The translations under genes were made by a program, and so were the position numbers. 64,000 nucleotides of DNA from Eleginops maclovinus (lineage: Eukaryota > Chordata > Actinopteri > Perciformes > Eleginopidae): NCBI RefSeq assembly GCF_036324505.1, contig NC_086352.1:35968881-36032880 (forward strand). The letters run 5' to 3'. The notes beneath the pieces are model-generated. The model worked only from the letters and a program-made list of their open reading frames with translations, was not told the origin of the DNA and ran no database searches. This document shows positions 52,993-64,000 of this stretch, piece after piece. Positions within the stretch are counted from its first letter, which is position 1, and every line of letters begins with the position of its first letter.

Positions 52993-55900
52993 TAAGACAG
53001 CTGTATGATGAATGTGAAGTTCAAACCAGAAGCCTACAATCATTAGGAGTGGTATCAGACACCTATGGTGGAATGTTATGCCCAATATTGCTCCAGATGA
53101 TGCCAGATGACATGGCTCTTGAATACAGCCGTCAAAGAGGTGACAATGATGAGTGGAAAGTGGACAATGTGCTTAAATTCCTCCAGACAGAGGTTCAGAC
53201 CCGAGAGAGAACTGTACAGATGATGAAATCATTTAATCAGAGAGAAAGCCAGTTCACTAATAAATTCAGCAGCAAATCACATTCAGCTAGTGACATGAAA
53301 ATAAAGAAACCAAATATGACATCTGCAGCTGCGCTACACATTACTGAACAGAAAGTCAACAATTGCTTGTTTTGTGATAGTGCTGAACACAAATCCGAGA
53401 AATGTCCAGAGCACGATGTGCCAGCACGCAAAGAAAAACTGAAAAGGCTAGGCAGGTGCTTTGTGTGTCTGGGATCCAAACACATTGCTAAGTTTTGCAA
53501 GACGAAGGGTGTGTCATGTGCCACATGTGGTGGCAGGCATCATGCAGCCGTGTGTGAGAAAAATCTGGCACCCCCACCTGATGTGTCAACCAACACAGAC
53601 ACACTTGTAAGCTCAGTAATTCCTAAAGCAGAGAACACAGTGCTGTTACAGACCACCAAGGCATGGGCCGTAGGGCCCACAAGCAGGAAGATGGTCCGCT
53701 GCCTGCTAGATGGAGGCAGTCAGGGGAGTTTTGTGCATGAGAATGTAGTGAAGGAGCTACAGCTACCTGTTACTAGACAAGGAACGCTTACTCTTCACAC
53801 ATTTGGCTCCTCTGCTCCAACAACGGTGAGTCGCAACATAGTGAAGCTCAGCTTGGAGAATGTGTGGGATAAGCAGCAGAGAATTGAAATAGAAGCTGTT
53901 GTGACCCCACAAGTGTGCACAGCACTGATGAGGGTTCCAGGTGAACACATACAGAAAGAGATGAAAAGAAGAGGTCTCCAATTAGCTGACTGTGATGGAG
54001 ATTACAAACCAGAACTTTCTGTGCTAATTGGCTCTGATTATTACTGGCAGATAGTGTCTGGCCGAGTGGAAAGACTGACCAAGAGCCTAGTGGCACTAGA
54101 GAGCACATTTGGATGGGCAGTGCAAGGCCCAATGGCAGTGTCCAGCATGACGGAGTCAACATGCATGAACATACTGCTCAGCAACGATGCACAGATGGAC
54201 AAACAACTGCATGCGTTCTGGGAGCTCGAGTCCCTGGGCATCACAAGTGAGAAGCCTGAGAGCCCAGAGGATGCGGAAGCATTGCAGCTGTTTGAAGAAA
54301 CCTCCATTCTCAAGGACGGGCGTTACCAAGTGGAGTTGCCATGGCGACAAGATCATCCACCACTTAAAGACAACTACCGCATAGCCAAAAAGAGACTGGA
54401 GAGTTTGAAAAGGAAACTGAGCAAAGATGTCACTCTGTACAGCAGATACAACGAAGTCGTGGAAGACTACCTAAAGCAAGGAATGGCTGAGGATGTGCCA
54501 AAGGAGCGTGCATCACCGCAAGACACTCAGACATACTACTTACCCCATCATGCTGTACTGAGGGAAGACAAGGCGACAACAAAACTGCGAGTCGTATTCG
54601 ATGCTTCATCTCATGAAGATGGAAGTCCCTCACTGAAGGACTGTCTCTTAACCGGCCCCAATCTGAATCCAGATCTGATGAGTGTTTTGATCAAGTTTAG
54701 ACTGCATGAAGTTGCTTATATGGCAGACATCAAGAAAGCATTTCTGCAGATTTCACTCACAGAAAGAGATCGGGACGCCGTGAGATTCCTGTGGTTCACA
54801 GGTCCACCAACACTGGACAAGGACATGAAGCTGCGCATGCTCAGAATGACGAGGGTGGTGTTTGGAGCTTCGTCAAGCCCATTCCTACTCGCAGCCACCA
54901 TTAGGAAGCATCTAAGACAGTACGAATCAGAACACCCAAAGGTGGTAGGAATCATCAGCTCCTCACTGTATGTCGATGACTTTATTTCAAGTTCAAGTGA
55001 GGTGACAGAGGCCTATACAGTGACAAAAACGGCCAAGAACATAATGTCTGAAGCAGGCATGGAGCTATGCAAATGGATGACGAGCTCTGCTGAGCTCAAA
55101 GAGAAATGGCAGGAGAGCTCGATGGATTGCGTTGCTCAGCCAGAACCACACAGGTCCATTCTCAAGGTGCTGGGCTTGGTGTGGAGACCGGCCACTGATG
55201 ACTTCGTGTTCGACCTCAGAGGGCTGCTGGATATCCTGAAGGATAGAGAAAACACAAAACGAAGTGTTCTGCAGTCTTCTGCTCGAATCTTTGACCCATT
55301 GGGATTCTTGACACCCTTCACGATTAGGATCAAGATCATGTTCCAAGAGATGTGGGAGAGAGGGCTCCAGTGGGACGAGGAGCTGCCACCCGACATGACA
55401 AAGAAGTGGCAACAGTGGTGTTCAGAGCTCCCTCAACTGCATGAGGTGTCAATCCCACGATGGTACAAAACGCATATGCCACAGCAGAACAACCAAGAGC
55501 TAAAGCTGCATGTATTCTGTGATTCGAGCGAAAGAGCTTACAGTGCAGTCGCTTACGTCGAAGGAAAAACAAGGGAAGGAGAAGTGACCATAAGCCTGGT
55601 TGCATCCAAGTCAAGACTGGCCCCGCTTAAAAGAATGACTCTGCCACGCCTGGAGCTGATGGGTGCCGTGATAGCAGCCAGGTTGGGGGACACACTCATG
55701 AAAGCGCTGCAGCTAGACAAGACACAACTCAGACTGTGGACAGATTCAATGATAGTTCTGCACTGGATCTGCGGCTCTGCTCATAGGTGGAAACAGTTCG
55801 TAGCGAATAGAGTCACAGAAATCCAGACCCTAACCGACCCACAGTCCTGGTCTCACTGCAAGGGGAAACTTAACCCAGCCGACCTTCCCACCAGAGGCCT

Positions 55901-57580
55901 AACTGTACAGGACCTGAAGCAGAGCACATTGTGGTGGAAAGGACCTTATGTTCTAATGACAGCTGATCACTCACAGAGTACTCAGGAAGATGTTCAGGAA
56001 GAGGAGGTCGGATCTGAACTCCGATCCAAATACCAGATTACAGTACAGGCTGTTCAGCAAGAGCCAGACTTCCTAAGTCCTGTCTTATGTCTAGAGAAGT
56101 ACAGCAAACTAAAAAAAGTGTTCCGAGTGACAGCCTGGATCAAGAGATTCATCACCAACGCACGCTCAAGATCTAAGGTGAGCGGTGAACTGACAGCGGA
56201 AGAGCTGAATGAAGCAGAAAAATATTGGACGAAGGTGACTCAAAGAGAAAGTTTCTGCTCCGAAATGGATCTGCTGATAGCAGGGAAATGCCCCAACACT
56301 GACTCCAGGATACGGGAGCTCAAACCATTTCTGGATGAAGACGCATTGCTTAGTGTTGGAGGACGGCTACAGCATTCAGATCTCTCTTAGAGAGAAAAAC
56401 ACCCCTGGATTTTGCCCAGCAAACACAAATACACAGAGATGGTGGTGCAGAATCAACATGAGCAAATATGCCATGCAGGTGTACAAGACACTTTAGTGCA
56501 GACAAGAGAGAAATATTGGATTCTTAAGGCAAGGCAGATAGTGAGGAAGGTGGTGTCCGGATGTGTACTTTGCAGGAAATTCAAAGCAAGGCCTGGGCAA
56601 CAGACTACTGCACCATTGCCAAGGGACAGGATAACAGAATCACCACCATTCAAAGTTACCGGTGTGGACTTTGCCGGGCCACTCTATGTGAAGATACAGA
56701 GCTCAATGACAAAGGCGTACATAGCACTTTTCACGTGTGCTGTGACCAGAGCGATCCACTTAGAGTTAGTCTCAGACATGTCCACGGAACACTTCTTACT
56801 AGCTCTGAAACGATTCATCTCCAGAAGAGGATTATGCAAGGTGATCTATTCAGATTATGCCAAGACGTTCAAGAGGGCAGATCAAGATCTAAAGGAGCTC
56901 TGGCAACGAATTAAAGATCCACAACTACGAGAGTTCTTCTCAGAGAAGGGCATCACCTGGCGGTTCATCGCTGAAAGAGCAGCCTGGTGGGGCGGATTTT
57001 GGGAGCGGCTTGTTAGATCAGTCAAAATCATTCTCAGAAAGGTGCTTGGCAAAGCTAAACTCAACTTTGAAGAGATGTGCACCATGCTGACCGAAGCTGA
57101 AGCCGTAATAAACTCAAGGCCGCTCACGTATGTGTCCAATGATGTGGATGAGCCAGAACCACTGACCCCTGCCCACTTCTTGGTGGGTCAGAGACTGACT
57201 TGCTTGCCTCCTAAGTCATTTCCAGCTGAGATCAACCGTCCAACAGCCAACAAGGAGGAGATGACCAAGAGGTGGCGCTACAGACAACGACTCGTGACCA
57301 ACTTCTGGAACCGCTGGCAGAAGGAATATCTGTTGGATCTGAAGTCGGCCCGTCGCTGTGACACCCCACAGCCTTCTTCGCTGAAGGTTGGCGATGTTGC
57401 GCTCATCGGAGAAGACAACGCCCCAAGGCAGAGCTGGAAGATCGAAGAGCTGTTTCCTGGTCGTGATGGCCTTGTGAGGTCATGTGCAGTTCGCACTAGC
57501 ACAGGGACTGTTCTGCGGAGGCCCATCCAGCTTCTGTATCCGTTGGAAATAGTATAAACAGTAGTTTATGGGGGGGAGGA

Positions 57581-57993
57581 TGTTGTGAATTTATTTGTTA
57601 GGAAGAGAATTTATTTAGAACAGATGATTTAAAAGGAATAGTTAAAAGCAACATTTAATAAGTTAGTCAATTTATAAGTTAGTGTTAAGAATAACAGTTC
57701 ATGTTTCAGATATGGGATTAGATTAAAAAGGGACTTTAGGTCATTTAAGTTGGGATATACTTAGGAAATGGACTTGAAATGGACTTCATTACCCATGGGA
57801 CATTGTGCGTGTTACGTCACATACGCAGTGTTGTAGGTCGTACAGCGGCCATTGTTCTATGTTGTTAAGGATGCTGACAATTCAAGCCAACCACTCGCTG
57901 TAAATATGTTAAGTTCTTTATTTTAGTAAACATCTGAAATGAACGGACGTCTCCCTTCGTTATTTTAGTAGCCATCAACATTAGTTCAGAACA
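57581..57993 (+). repeat. 3' LTR of BEL/Pao
   Basis: 413-bp direct repeat of 44562-44974 with two visible differences, preceded by the polypurine tract. Confidence 0.93.
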
Positions 57994-58914
57994 TGTCCAG
58001 GCCCGTCTGAAGTTTGCTAGAGGGCATTTGGATGATCCAGAAGAGGATTGGGAGAATGTCATATGGTCAGATGAAACCAAAATAGAACTTTTTGGTAAAA
58101 ACTCAACTCGTCGTGTTTGGAGGAGAAAGAATGCAGAGTTGCATCCAAAGAACACCATACCTACTGTGAAGCATGGGGGTGGAAACATCATGCTTTGGGG
58201 CTGTTTTTCTGCAAAGGAACCAGGACGACTGATCCGTGTAAAGGAAAGAATGAATGGGGCCATGTATCGTGAGATTTTGAGTGAAAACCTCCTTCCATCA
58301 GCAAGGGCACTGAAGATGAAGCGTGGTTGGGTCTTTCAGCATGACAATGATCCCAAACACACCGCCAGGGCAACGAAGGAGTGGCTTCGTAAGAAGCATT
58401 TCAAGGTCCTGGAGTGGCCTAGCCAGTCTCCAGATCTCAACCCCATAGAAAATCTTTGGAGGGAGTTGAAAGTCCGTGTTGCCCAGCGACAGCCCCAAAA
58501 CATCACTGCTTTAGAGGAGATCTGCATGGAGGAATGGGCCAAAATACCAGCAACAGTGTGTGAAAACCTTGTGAAGACTTACAGAAAACGTTTGACCTCT
58601 GTCATTGCCAACAAAGGGTATATAACAAAGTATTGAGATGAACTTTTGTTATTGACCAAATACTTATTTTCCACAATCATTTGAAAATAAATTCTTTAAA
58701 AATCCTACAATGTGATTTCCTGGATTTTCTTTTCTCATTCTGTCTCTCATAGTTGAGGTATACCTATGATAAAAATTACAGGCCTCTCTCATCTTTTTAA
58801 ATGGGAGAACTTGCACAATTGGTGGCTGACTAAATACTTTTTTGCCCCACTGTATGTGACGAATAAAAACCCTTGTAAAAGACCTAATGTGGCCATCAAT
58901 GTTTCTCTTATACT

Positions 58915-59910
58915 TCCAGTGAACAGACGCCCCCTCCGCACCCAGACCATGACTATGCTCTACTGCCTCCCCCAGTCGAATCAATCAACTTGAGGAAGCC
59001 CAAAGAAAAATCAGTGAGCAAGAAATGTTGATAGCAGAGCTAAAAAAACAAAACAGTTTGTGGTTTCCCCTTTTATACAGGGTTCCCAGACTTCCCAACT
59101 TTTAAAGCTGTGTTTATGGCCCTGCAACCTACTGCAGACACTATGGTGGGATGGAATCAGGCGCAGCTTCTAAAACACACAGGTGGAGAGGTCTTTCGGC
59201 AAGGCTTTAGCACTTCTAAATTGTCCCTTATGGACCAGTTTTTCCTCTTTCTCTGTAGATTGAGGCAGGGATTTCGTGAGCAGGACCTTGCAACACGTTA
59301 TATCACAGTCAACAGTAAGCAGGATCTGGGTTACCTGGGTTAACTTCCTATACTATATGTTGGGATCACTTCAAATTTGGCCTTCAAGAACAACTGTGAA
59401 TGAGCTCATGCCTGCTTGTTTTTAAAACACTTACCCGGACACTAGAGATATATAGGACTGTACAAAAATGTATGTACAGAAACCTAGCTCTAAGGTCCTT
59501 AACTCAGCGATTTACTCACACTACAAAGGTAACATCGCATTTAAGGCCCTATTTGGCCAAAGTGACTTCTGTCAGTGATTTATATACAGGTTCAATATCT
59601 GACAAAGAGATGACAAAAAAATCAGGTATCCTGTTTTTGCTTGAGGAGGGAGATGTGGTCATGGCCGATAAAGGCTTTCTCATCGAGGACCTTCTCTCTG
59701 AAAAAAATGTCTCCCTTGTGATCCCTCTTTTTTAAGGCCCAAGTGGACATTTCAGTGCAGATGAAGTTCAACAGACACAAGCAATAACAAGACTTCGGAT
59801 TCATGTGGAACGCGCTATTAGACGGATTAAAGAGTACCATATTTTTGATAAAGTCTTACCCATGACACTGGTGGGCTCTGTTAACCATAACTATGGGCCG
59901 TTTGTGCCAT
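58915..59910 (+). pseudogene. ISL2EU-type DDE transposase body, decayed
   Basis: A coiled-coil-like segment (QLEEAQRKISEQEMLIAELK) near 58985-59050 is followed by FPTFKAVFMAL and the DDE-associated HTH (LSLMDQFFLFLCRLR...EQDLATR) at about 59090-59300. Many stops and a deletion follow; then ADKGFLIEDLL and SLVIPLF (about 59663-59733) and a final HVERAIRRIKEYHIFDKVLP (about 59800-59860). These fit the DDE_Tnp_4 type. The THAP half is at 41019-43525. It is not functional. Confidence 0.75.
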
Positions 59911-60554
59911 TTTAACAAATATCCAAGGTCCTCTCTTTTGAAATTGTAATGTTAGTGTAAATATCTACTTATCTTATCTTTACGAATCCATACAAAACCT
60001 TAACCTTTATTATTGTTTGTTTTACGAATCTATACAAAACTTTCACTGTTAATATTGTTTATTTTTTTATGAATCTAGACAATATGTGAACTTGTATTGT
60101 TTGTTTTTGCCTATTTAAAATGCGAACTAAAATGTGTTTTCTTCTACATACTTGAACTGACATGGTTATGTTTACAAACCCATACAAAGCTCTTAAAACA
60201 CTGATAAAAGTTTTTGTTTTTTTATTACACATGGATGATGTCCTTTGTAAGTTATAACTTTGTATACAGAAACCAGAACTGGTCAGAACATCAAAAGACA
60301 GGCCACTCAAAAACATTGATGGGCACACTGGTCTAGGTTTGTAAAGGTAACTTTGTACATAAACGTTGTCAAAATGGCCTGCTTGTATACTGTACGTATG
60401 GAAAAGGAACCAGAACAGGTCAGAACATTTGAAATTACATTAGGAACAAATCATTCAAAAACATTAACAAAAGAGAACTATATACATAAACAGATTATCG
60501 GTGATTATATGATTTTGTTACACATAGCAGGCAGAAAGTGAGTGAAATAGATAG
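59911..60554. other. Non-coding stretch between convergent pseudogenes
   Basis: A+T-rich, with imperfect repeats of TTTACGAATC(C/T)ATACAAAAC at about 59980-60080. No gene is supported. Confidence 0.4.
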
Positions 60555-61440
60555 TGTCCAATTTACACTTCATGTTCTCCCACTCCTTTGGGTGGAAGTG
60601 CACCCGCTCCAAGTGATGGTCATTTCTGCACTTGACAAAAAAGTCACACCACTCTAACCCAGTGATGCCCATCTGCCCCATCACTTGGAAGTAGTATTAA
60701 TGTGTGATCTTCAGGATAAGAGTACCATCAGCCTTGCAGCGCAAGTACTTACAATCGCTCATGCTGTCTTTGTTGGGGCACTTGATCTCCAGGACGCTGT
60801 GCGTTGGTGAGGCACTGGGGTCAATAACCTTCCGGTCAGGTGAGGCACCTAGGTGTGGGGCGTGGGGGTTGATGACAAAACCACAGGGGAAGAGCTCAAA
60901 ACCAGTGAGAGCTTGATACTCAGTCGCAGCAACAGGCTCCAGCTCCAGGCCTCTCTTCATCGCCTTCGTCTGCACTACCTTCTTTTTGAGGTTCTCTGCT
61001 AATACAGTGAAGTCTGCCACTCTCGAACAAATCCTCTTAAAAGAAGAGGAAGTAAGACGGTTGGCTCTGACTTTATGCTGGGTCTTACTTATGGTTTATC
61101 GTGCTTTCCTCATGGGGACATATACTATTCAACATTATTGCATGTTAGCTAAACATGTAAGAATATAATCCCCATTTCGAGATGGGTCTGACTGTAGAAC
61201 TCCACTGTCCGTCTCGATCCGTTCAATAATATCCTGCTGCAGCCTCGGAGAAGCCCTTGATTGGCAGAAATAAAGAACTGCACGGTCAAATGCTATTGCG
61301 GCACTTTCCGGCCTGCCACTGGAGCCTGATACAGAAGAGCCTGAAAGTGGAAGTCTACAGCCAGACTGTCTTGCCCGTTTAAGTACCATGGAAAGCACGT
61401 TTTGGCCAGGCGTGCCAAAACACATAGGAAATAGCACAAC
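60555..61440 (-). pseudogene. YqaJ-like nuclease gene of the ISL2EU-type element
   Basis: On the - strand an upstream exon (61140-61440) has no known motif. The main part (61020 down to 60555) begins near MADFTVLAENLKK. It shows the YqaJ/lambda-exonuclease pattern: RGLELEPVAATEY, HAPHLGASPD, VLEIKCPN, then, after an in-frame TAA near 60698, YYFQVMGQM and WCDFFVKC. The E, D and E-x-K positions are visible. YqaJ proteins are recombination nucleases and are a known companion gene of ISL2EU. The nonsense codon argues against function. Confidence 0.75.
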
Positions 61441-61512
61441 GTGCCGTTTAAATAATTAATCTGAGGCAGGGATATTAAGACCCCCTCATCCCCCTTGCAA
61501 ATCGAACCCTGA

Positions 61513-62211
61513 CAACTGTTATTTACAACAACAAAAAAGGTTAATTAAACACATTTACAGATTCATTTATTGCTAAAAGAAACTGTTTGTGTGCAAGCAT
61601 TAATTACTACTGGAAGCTATCATAAGAAATTCATGTGTTTATTTGATTTGTCAGGTTTAAAGAATGGATAAGTTAAGAAGAGGGCAAAGACATGGCTGTC
61701 CACATTCATGGATACAGTCAGGAGAGGAGGAAGATAGTTACTGTACTGTCATCTTTTGTTAATCTTTTTTAAAAATCCCTTGGAACAGCCCCATGTGGGA
61801 AACCTTGGCTGGGAAAATATTTGATGACAAGGCTGTTAATAAAAGTAAGTGGCTGTACACTGTATGGAACTGTGACAGAAAGGGTATCAGGACAAGAGCA
61901 CTGTTGAGGCAGAAGTAAAAGAGTAGCAATAACAGGGACAGTGACGGTGGAGTAAGAGTGGAAAGTGACACTTTGGGGAAAAAATGTAGGGAAGGACCCA
62001 GAAAAAATTAGGATATGGAAAACGGTGACACCAGGTCTGAGATTAAGGTTGCAGATCAGGAAAAGGGACTGCAGAAAACATTGCAGAACGTGGTGATAAT
62101 CACATAACCAGAGACCCTAGAAACAGAAGCCACAAATGCGAGATATCGCAAAACCTTTTCATTTGATTCAATGTATTTCCGGGTCAGTTCGGCGACACAG
62201 AAACCACAACA
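61513..62211. other. Intergenic, nothing recognised
   Basis: No coding, repeat-terminus or RNA signal is supported. The part 62150-62211 leads into the ATG of the integrase-core gene. Confidence 0.4.
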
Positions 62212-63918
62212 ATGGAGTGGTTCATCAAATTTTACTTTGAGCTTGGCCTAAAATATAAAGACATAACATCAGTGCTTGGCAATAAGCACGGGTTTAACAT
62301 AAGTGAAAGACACCTCAAGAAAATACTCAGAGCGAGGGGACATGCACGTCGCATAGCGTACTCTGAGTTGGCGGTCCTGGTGGATTTAATTCACAACCAG
62401 TTGCAGTACTCTGGGCAGCTTCATGGGTACCGCTGGATCTACGCAAAACGCAGAGAGCATGGACTGCTTGTAAGGGAAGAGGATGTGCACTTGGTGCTGA
62501 AGGAGCTGAGTCCCAGAGGAGTGGCATTAAGGTAAGCAGGACGACTCAGACGAAGGCGTTACTTCTCAAAAGGGCCAAACTTCATATGGCACCTGGATTC
62601 CTATGATAAACTGAAGCCATAAGGCATTTGTGTAAATGGATGTATCGATGGGTATTCAAGAAAAATAATCTGGCTTAACAACAAGTAGTGACCCAAAGTT
62701 GATTGGGGGGTAGGCCTACTACATGGAAGCAGTGCAGCGTTTAGGGGGCTGCCCTAGATGAGAGGTGTGAGAGGCGATCTTGGAACAGAAAATGGCTATG
62801 TTCGAGGCATTCAGCGTTTCCTCGTCCCTACTCACCCAGACGGCACCCTTGACAGCTACTTGGAGGGAGCCAGCACCGCCAATCAACAAATCGAATATTG
62901 GTGGGGTTTTCTTCGCAGAGAGTGTGCAGAGTTTTGGTTGTAATTGTTTGCAGAACTCAGAGACAACGGGCTATTTGATGGTGGGTTTCTTGACAAAAGC
63001 CTCCTTCAATTTTGTTACATGGGACATACAGGTGAGTTAATTAATTATGTTTTCATAAGTGTGTGCTGTGCATGTGACTTCAGATAGAGGTAGGACGACA
63101 AACAGAGGGAGGAGAAAAAAAGCAAGAGAAAGAGAGGAGAGTGTGAAGGAGACAGACAGGAGAGAGTGAAGGAGACAGACATAGGAAGAGGGGTGAAGGA
63201 GACAGACACAGAGCAGAAGAGTGTGAAGGAGACAGACACAGAGCAGAAGAGTGTAAAGGAGACAGACATAGAGCAGAAGAGTGTGAAGGAGACAGACACA
63301 GAGCAGAAGAGTGTAAAGGAGACAGACATAGAGCAGAAGAGTGTGAAGGAGACAGACACAGAGCAGAAGAGTGTGAAGGAGACAGACACAGAGCAGAAGA
63401 GTGTGAAGGAGACAGACACAGAGCAGAAGAGTGTAAAGGAGACAGACATAGAGCAGAAGAGTGTGAAGGAGACAGACACAGAGCAGAAGAGTGTGAAGGA
63501 GACAGACAGAGGGCGGGGTTGGTGGTCATGTGTGAATGCCATAATGTTGTTCTCTATTTAAGTTGATGGTATGTACAGTTCTTCCTTAATGTAATTATAT
63601 GTTCTTTTTAACAGGATGAGTTGGATGACACTGCACAGGCCGTCGAGAAACCTGAACGTTCCCAGCGGTCGGCCGAATTTGATGTATGCTGTGCCTGACC
63701 TTTACCGGACAAGAGACTACCTTTCCCCTGTTGAAGACGAACACCTTCAACTGTGCAAAAATGAATGTGTCTTTCGGCTGGCCATACCATGTGATCCAGA
63801 TGTGTACAAACTATGCCACATCTTTATGGGCGAGTCCCATCTGACTCCACCAACAGAGCCATGTCAGGCTGTGAACGTCTATATGCACCTAAGAGAGGCC
63901 ATCAGTGCATCTCTCTAG
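62212..63918 (+). pseudogene. Integrase-core (DDE) transposase-like gene, broken
   Basis: The first exon starts MEWFIKFYFELGLKYKDI, with an HTH region (NISERHLKKILRARGHARR), to about 62535. The core continues in other frames (about 62535-62945): FIWHLDSYDKLKP, CINGCIDGYSRKI, GTENG, then GASTANQQIEYWWGFLRREC, whose D, D and E fit an integrase (rve-type) triad. A donor gtgagt at 63031 and an acceptor aacag before 63615 bound an intron of about 580 bp. The last exon (RPSRNLNVPSGRPNLMY...REAISASL, to 63918) has a frame change near its start. Similar multi-exon proteins are common in fish; at least two frame changes suggest decay. Confidence 0.72.
63125..63515. repeat. 30-bp minisatellite, about 12 units
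   Basis: The unit AGTGTGAAGGAGACAGACAC plus AGAGCAGAAG recurs head to tail, with two main variants (GTGAAGG/GTAAAGG and CACAG/CATAG). The array lies in the intron of the integrase-core gene. Because 30 is a multiple of three, it stays open in several frames on both strands; this is not evidence of coding. Confidence 0.93.
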
Positions 63919-63933
63919 TACAATATTTATTCA

Positions 63934-64000
63934 ACTGCAGTGCGCCTCCCCCTGATCCTACGGACTCACCTGCAGTGCGCCTCCCCTTGTCCCAACTGCA
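63934..64000. repeat. Imperfect tandem repeat at window edge
   Basis: CTGCAGTGCGCCTCCCC occurs at 63935 and 63970 (35-bp spacing), with the start of a further partial unit at the end. It may continue beyond the window. Confidence 0.6.

Larger units (their letters stand above)
45008..57557 (+). pseudogene. BEL/Pao Gag-Pol, split and with one nonsense codon
   Basis: Gag starts at 45008 (MADDPAEERP) with coiled-coil-like charged helices, then the capsid-like PKLQIDKFNGDV...WQEFW region. The frame is interrupted at 45716 by the Academ-like element and resumes at 52996 in the same register. Further on: CCHC-type knuckles (CLFCDSAEHKSEKC, CFVCLGSKHIAKFC), protease LLDGGSQGSFV, RT LYVDDFISS, RNase H FCDSSERAYSAV. 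A TAG at 56388-56390 interrupts, and the integrase follows (56412-57557) with D in VDFAGPL, SDYA where SDNA is usual, and WWGGFWERLV for the Glu region. It is inactive as it stands. Confidence 0.9.
44562..57993 (+). mobile_element. BEL/Pao LTR retrotransposon, interrupted by an Academ-like element
   Basis: Two 413-bp LTRs (44562-44974 and 57581-57993) differ at two positions that I can see (near 44660 and 44837, with their partners). They start TGTTGTG and end GAACA. The 5-bp duplication tgtcc is at 44557-44561 and 57994-57998. A primer-binding site TGGTGCCGAAACCCGGGA begins at 44979, and a purine tract GGGGGGAGGA precedes the 3' LTR. Without the 7.3-kb insert (45717-52995) the element would be about 6.2 kb. 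Confidence 0.95.
44177..58636 (+). pseudogene. Tc1 transposase split by BEL/Pao insertion
   Basis: The first part (44177-44561) starts MAKTKELSKETRD. It has a TAA at codon 14 (44216-44218), where such proteins usually have Lys, and then continues open through both HTH units ([23 protein letters not shown]). The second part (57999-58636) covers the whole DDE core: D in [10 protein letters not shown] in [10 protein letters not shown] in LNPIENLW. It ends normally at TTKY-like residues and TGA. Defects seen: one nonsense codon and the large insertion. Confidence 0.9.
43812..58852 (+). mobile_element. Tc1/mariner transposon split by a BEL/Pao element
   Basis: Left end CAGTGGGGCAAAAAAGTATTTA at 43812 and its complement ending 58852 are flanked by TA (43810-43811, 58853-58854). 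Removing the insert at 44562-57998 leaves about 1.6 kb, the usual Tc1 size. Confidence 0.95.

Noticed and set aside
63125..63515. Possible CRISPR array
   Set aside because: Units are contiguous, with no unique spacers, and the host is a vertebrate.
63045..63561. Open frames of 131-165 codons on both strands with 10-residue repeats
   Set aside because: They arise from the 30-bp minisatellite inside an intron; the unit length keeps all frames open.

Overview
The window is teleost fish nuclear DNA. It holds one spliced vertebrate gene surrounded by fish-type mobile elements (Tc1/mariner, hAT, Kolobok, Rex3, L2, Gypsy, BEL/Pao, Academ, ISL2EU) and long (GT)n microsatellites. There is no prokaryotic gene organisation, and I recognised no tRNA, rRNA or CRISPR array.

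Host gene. A complete 24-exon gene for anoctamin-9 (ano9, TMEM16J) lies on the + strand from 8051 to 39372. The exons join in frame to 794 codons plus stop. The assignment rests on family-like order and length, all six acidic/Asn positions of the TMEM16 calcium site, and a C-terminal TDV. Introns 7 and 9 are each swollen to nearly 7 kb by nested transposons. Four introns have a long (TG)n tract running almost to the 3' splice site.

Left flank (1-7740). A non-autonomous hAT element (514-1341) with a perfect 8-bp target duplication is followed by a complete Gypsy/Ty3 retrotransposon on the - strand (1405-5993). Its two 292-bp LTRs look identical, and it carries a predicted -1 frameshift site between gag and pol. 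A decayed MITE-like repeat precedes the ano9 promoter region.

ano9 introns. Intron 6 holds a Kolobok/T2-type MITE flanked by TTAA. Intron 7 holds an autonomous hAT inside an L2 LINE inside another DNA transposon. Intron 9 holds a Tc1 element, interrupted by a Rex3 LINE, an L2 fragment and an unassigned insert, all inside a hAT-like terminal-repeat element.

Right flank (39373-64000). A 169-bp tandem repeat follows ano9. Then comes a set of nested elements: remains of an ISL2EU-type transposon (THAP + DDE transposase and a convergent YqaJ nuclease) contain two Tc1 elements. The second Tc1 contains a BEL/Pao retrotransposon, which contains a 7.28-kb Academ-like DNA transposon with an open 1477-codon frame on the - strand, which in turn contains a 332-bp hAT MITE. 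Target-site duplications support most layers. The window ends with a broken integrase-core (DDE) gene whose intron carries a 30-bp minisatellite.

The most unusual items are the Academ-like element, the depth of nesting, the (TG)n tracts at ano9 splice acceptors, and the Gypsy frameshift signal. All calls come from reading the sequence; no database search was run.
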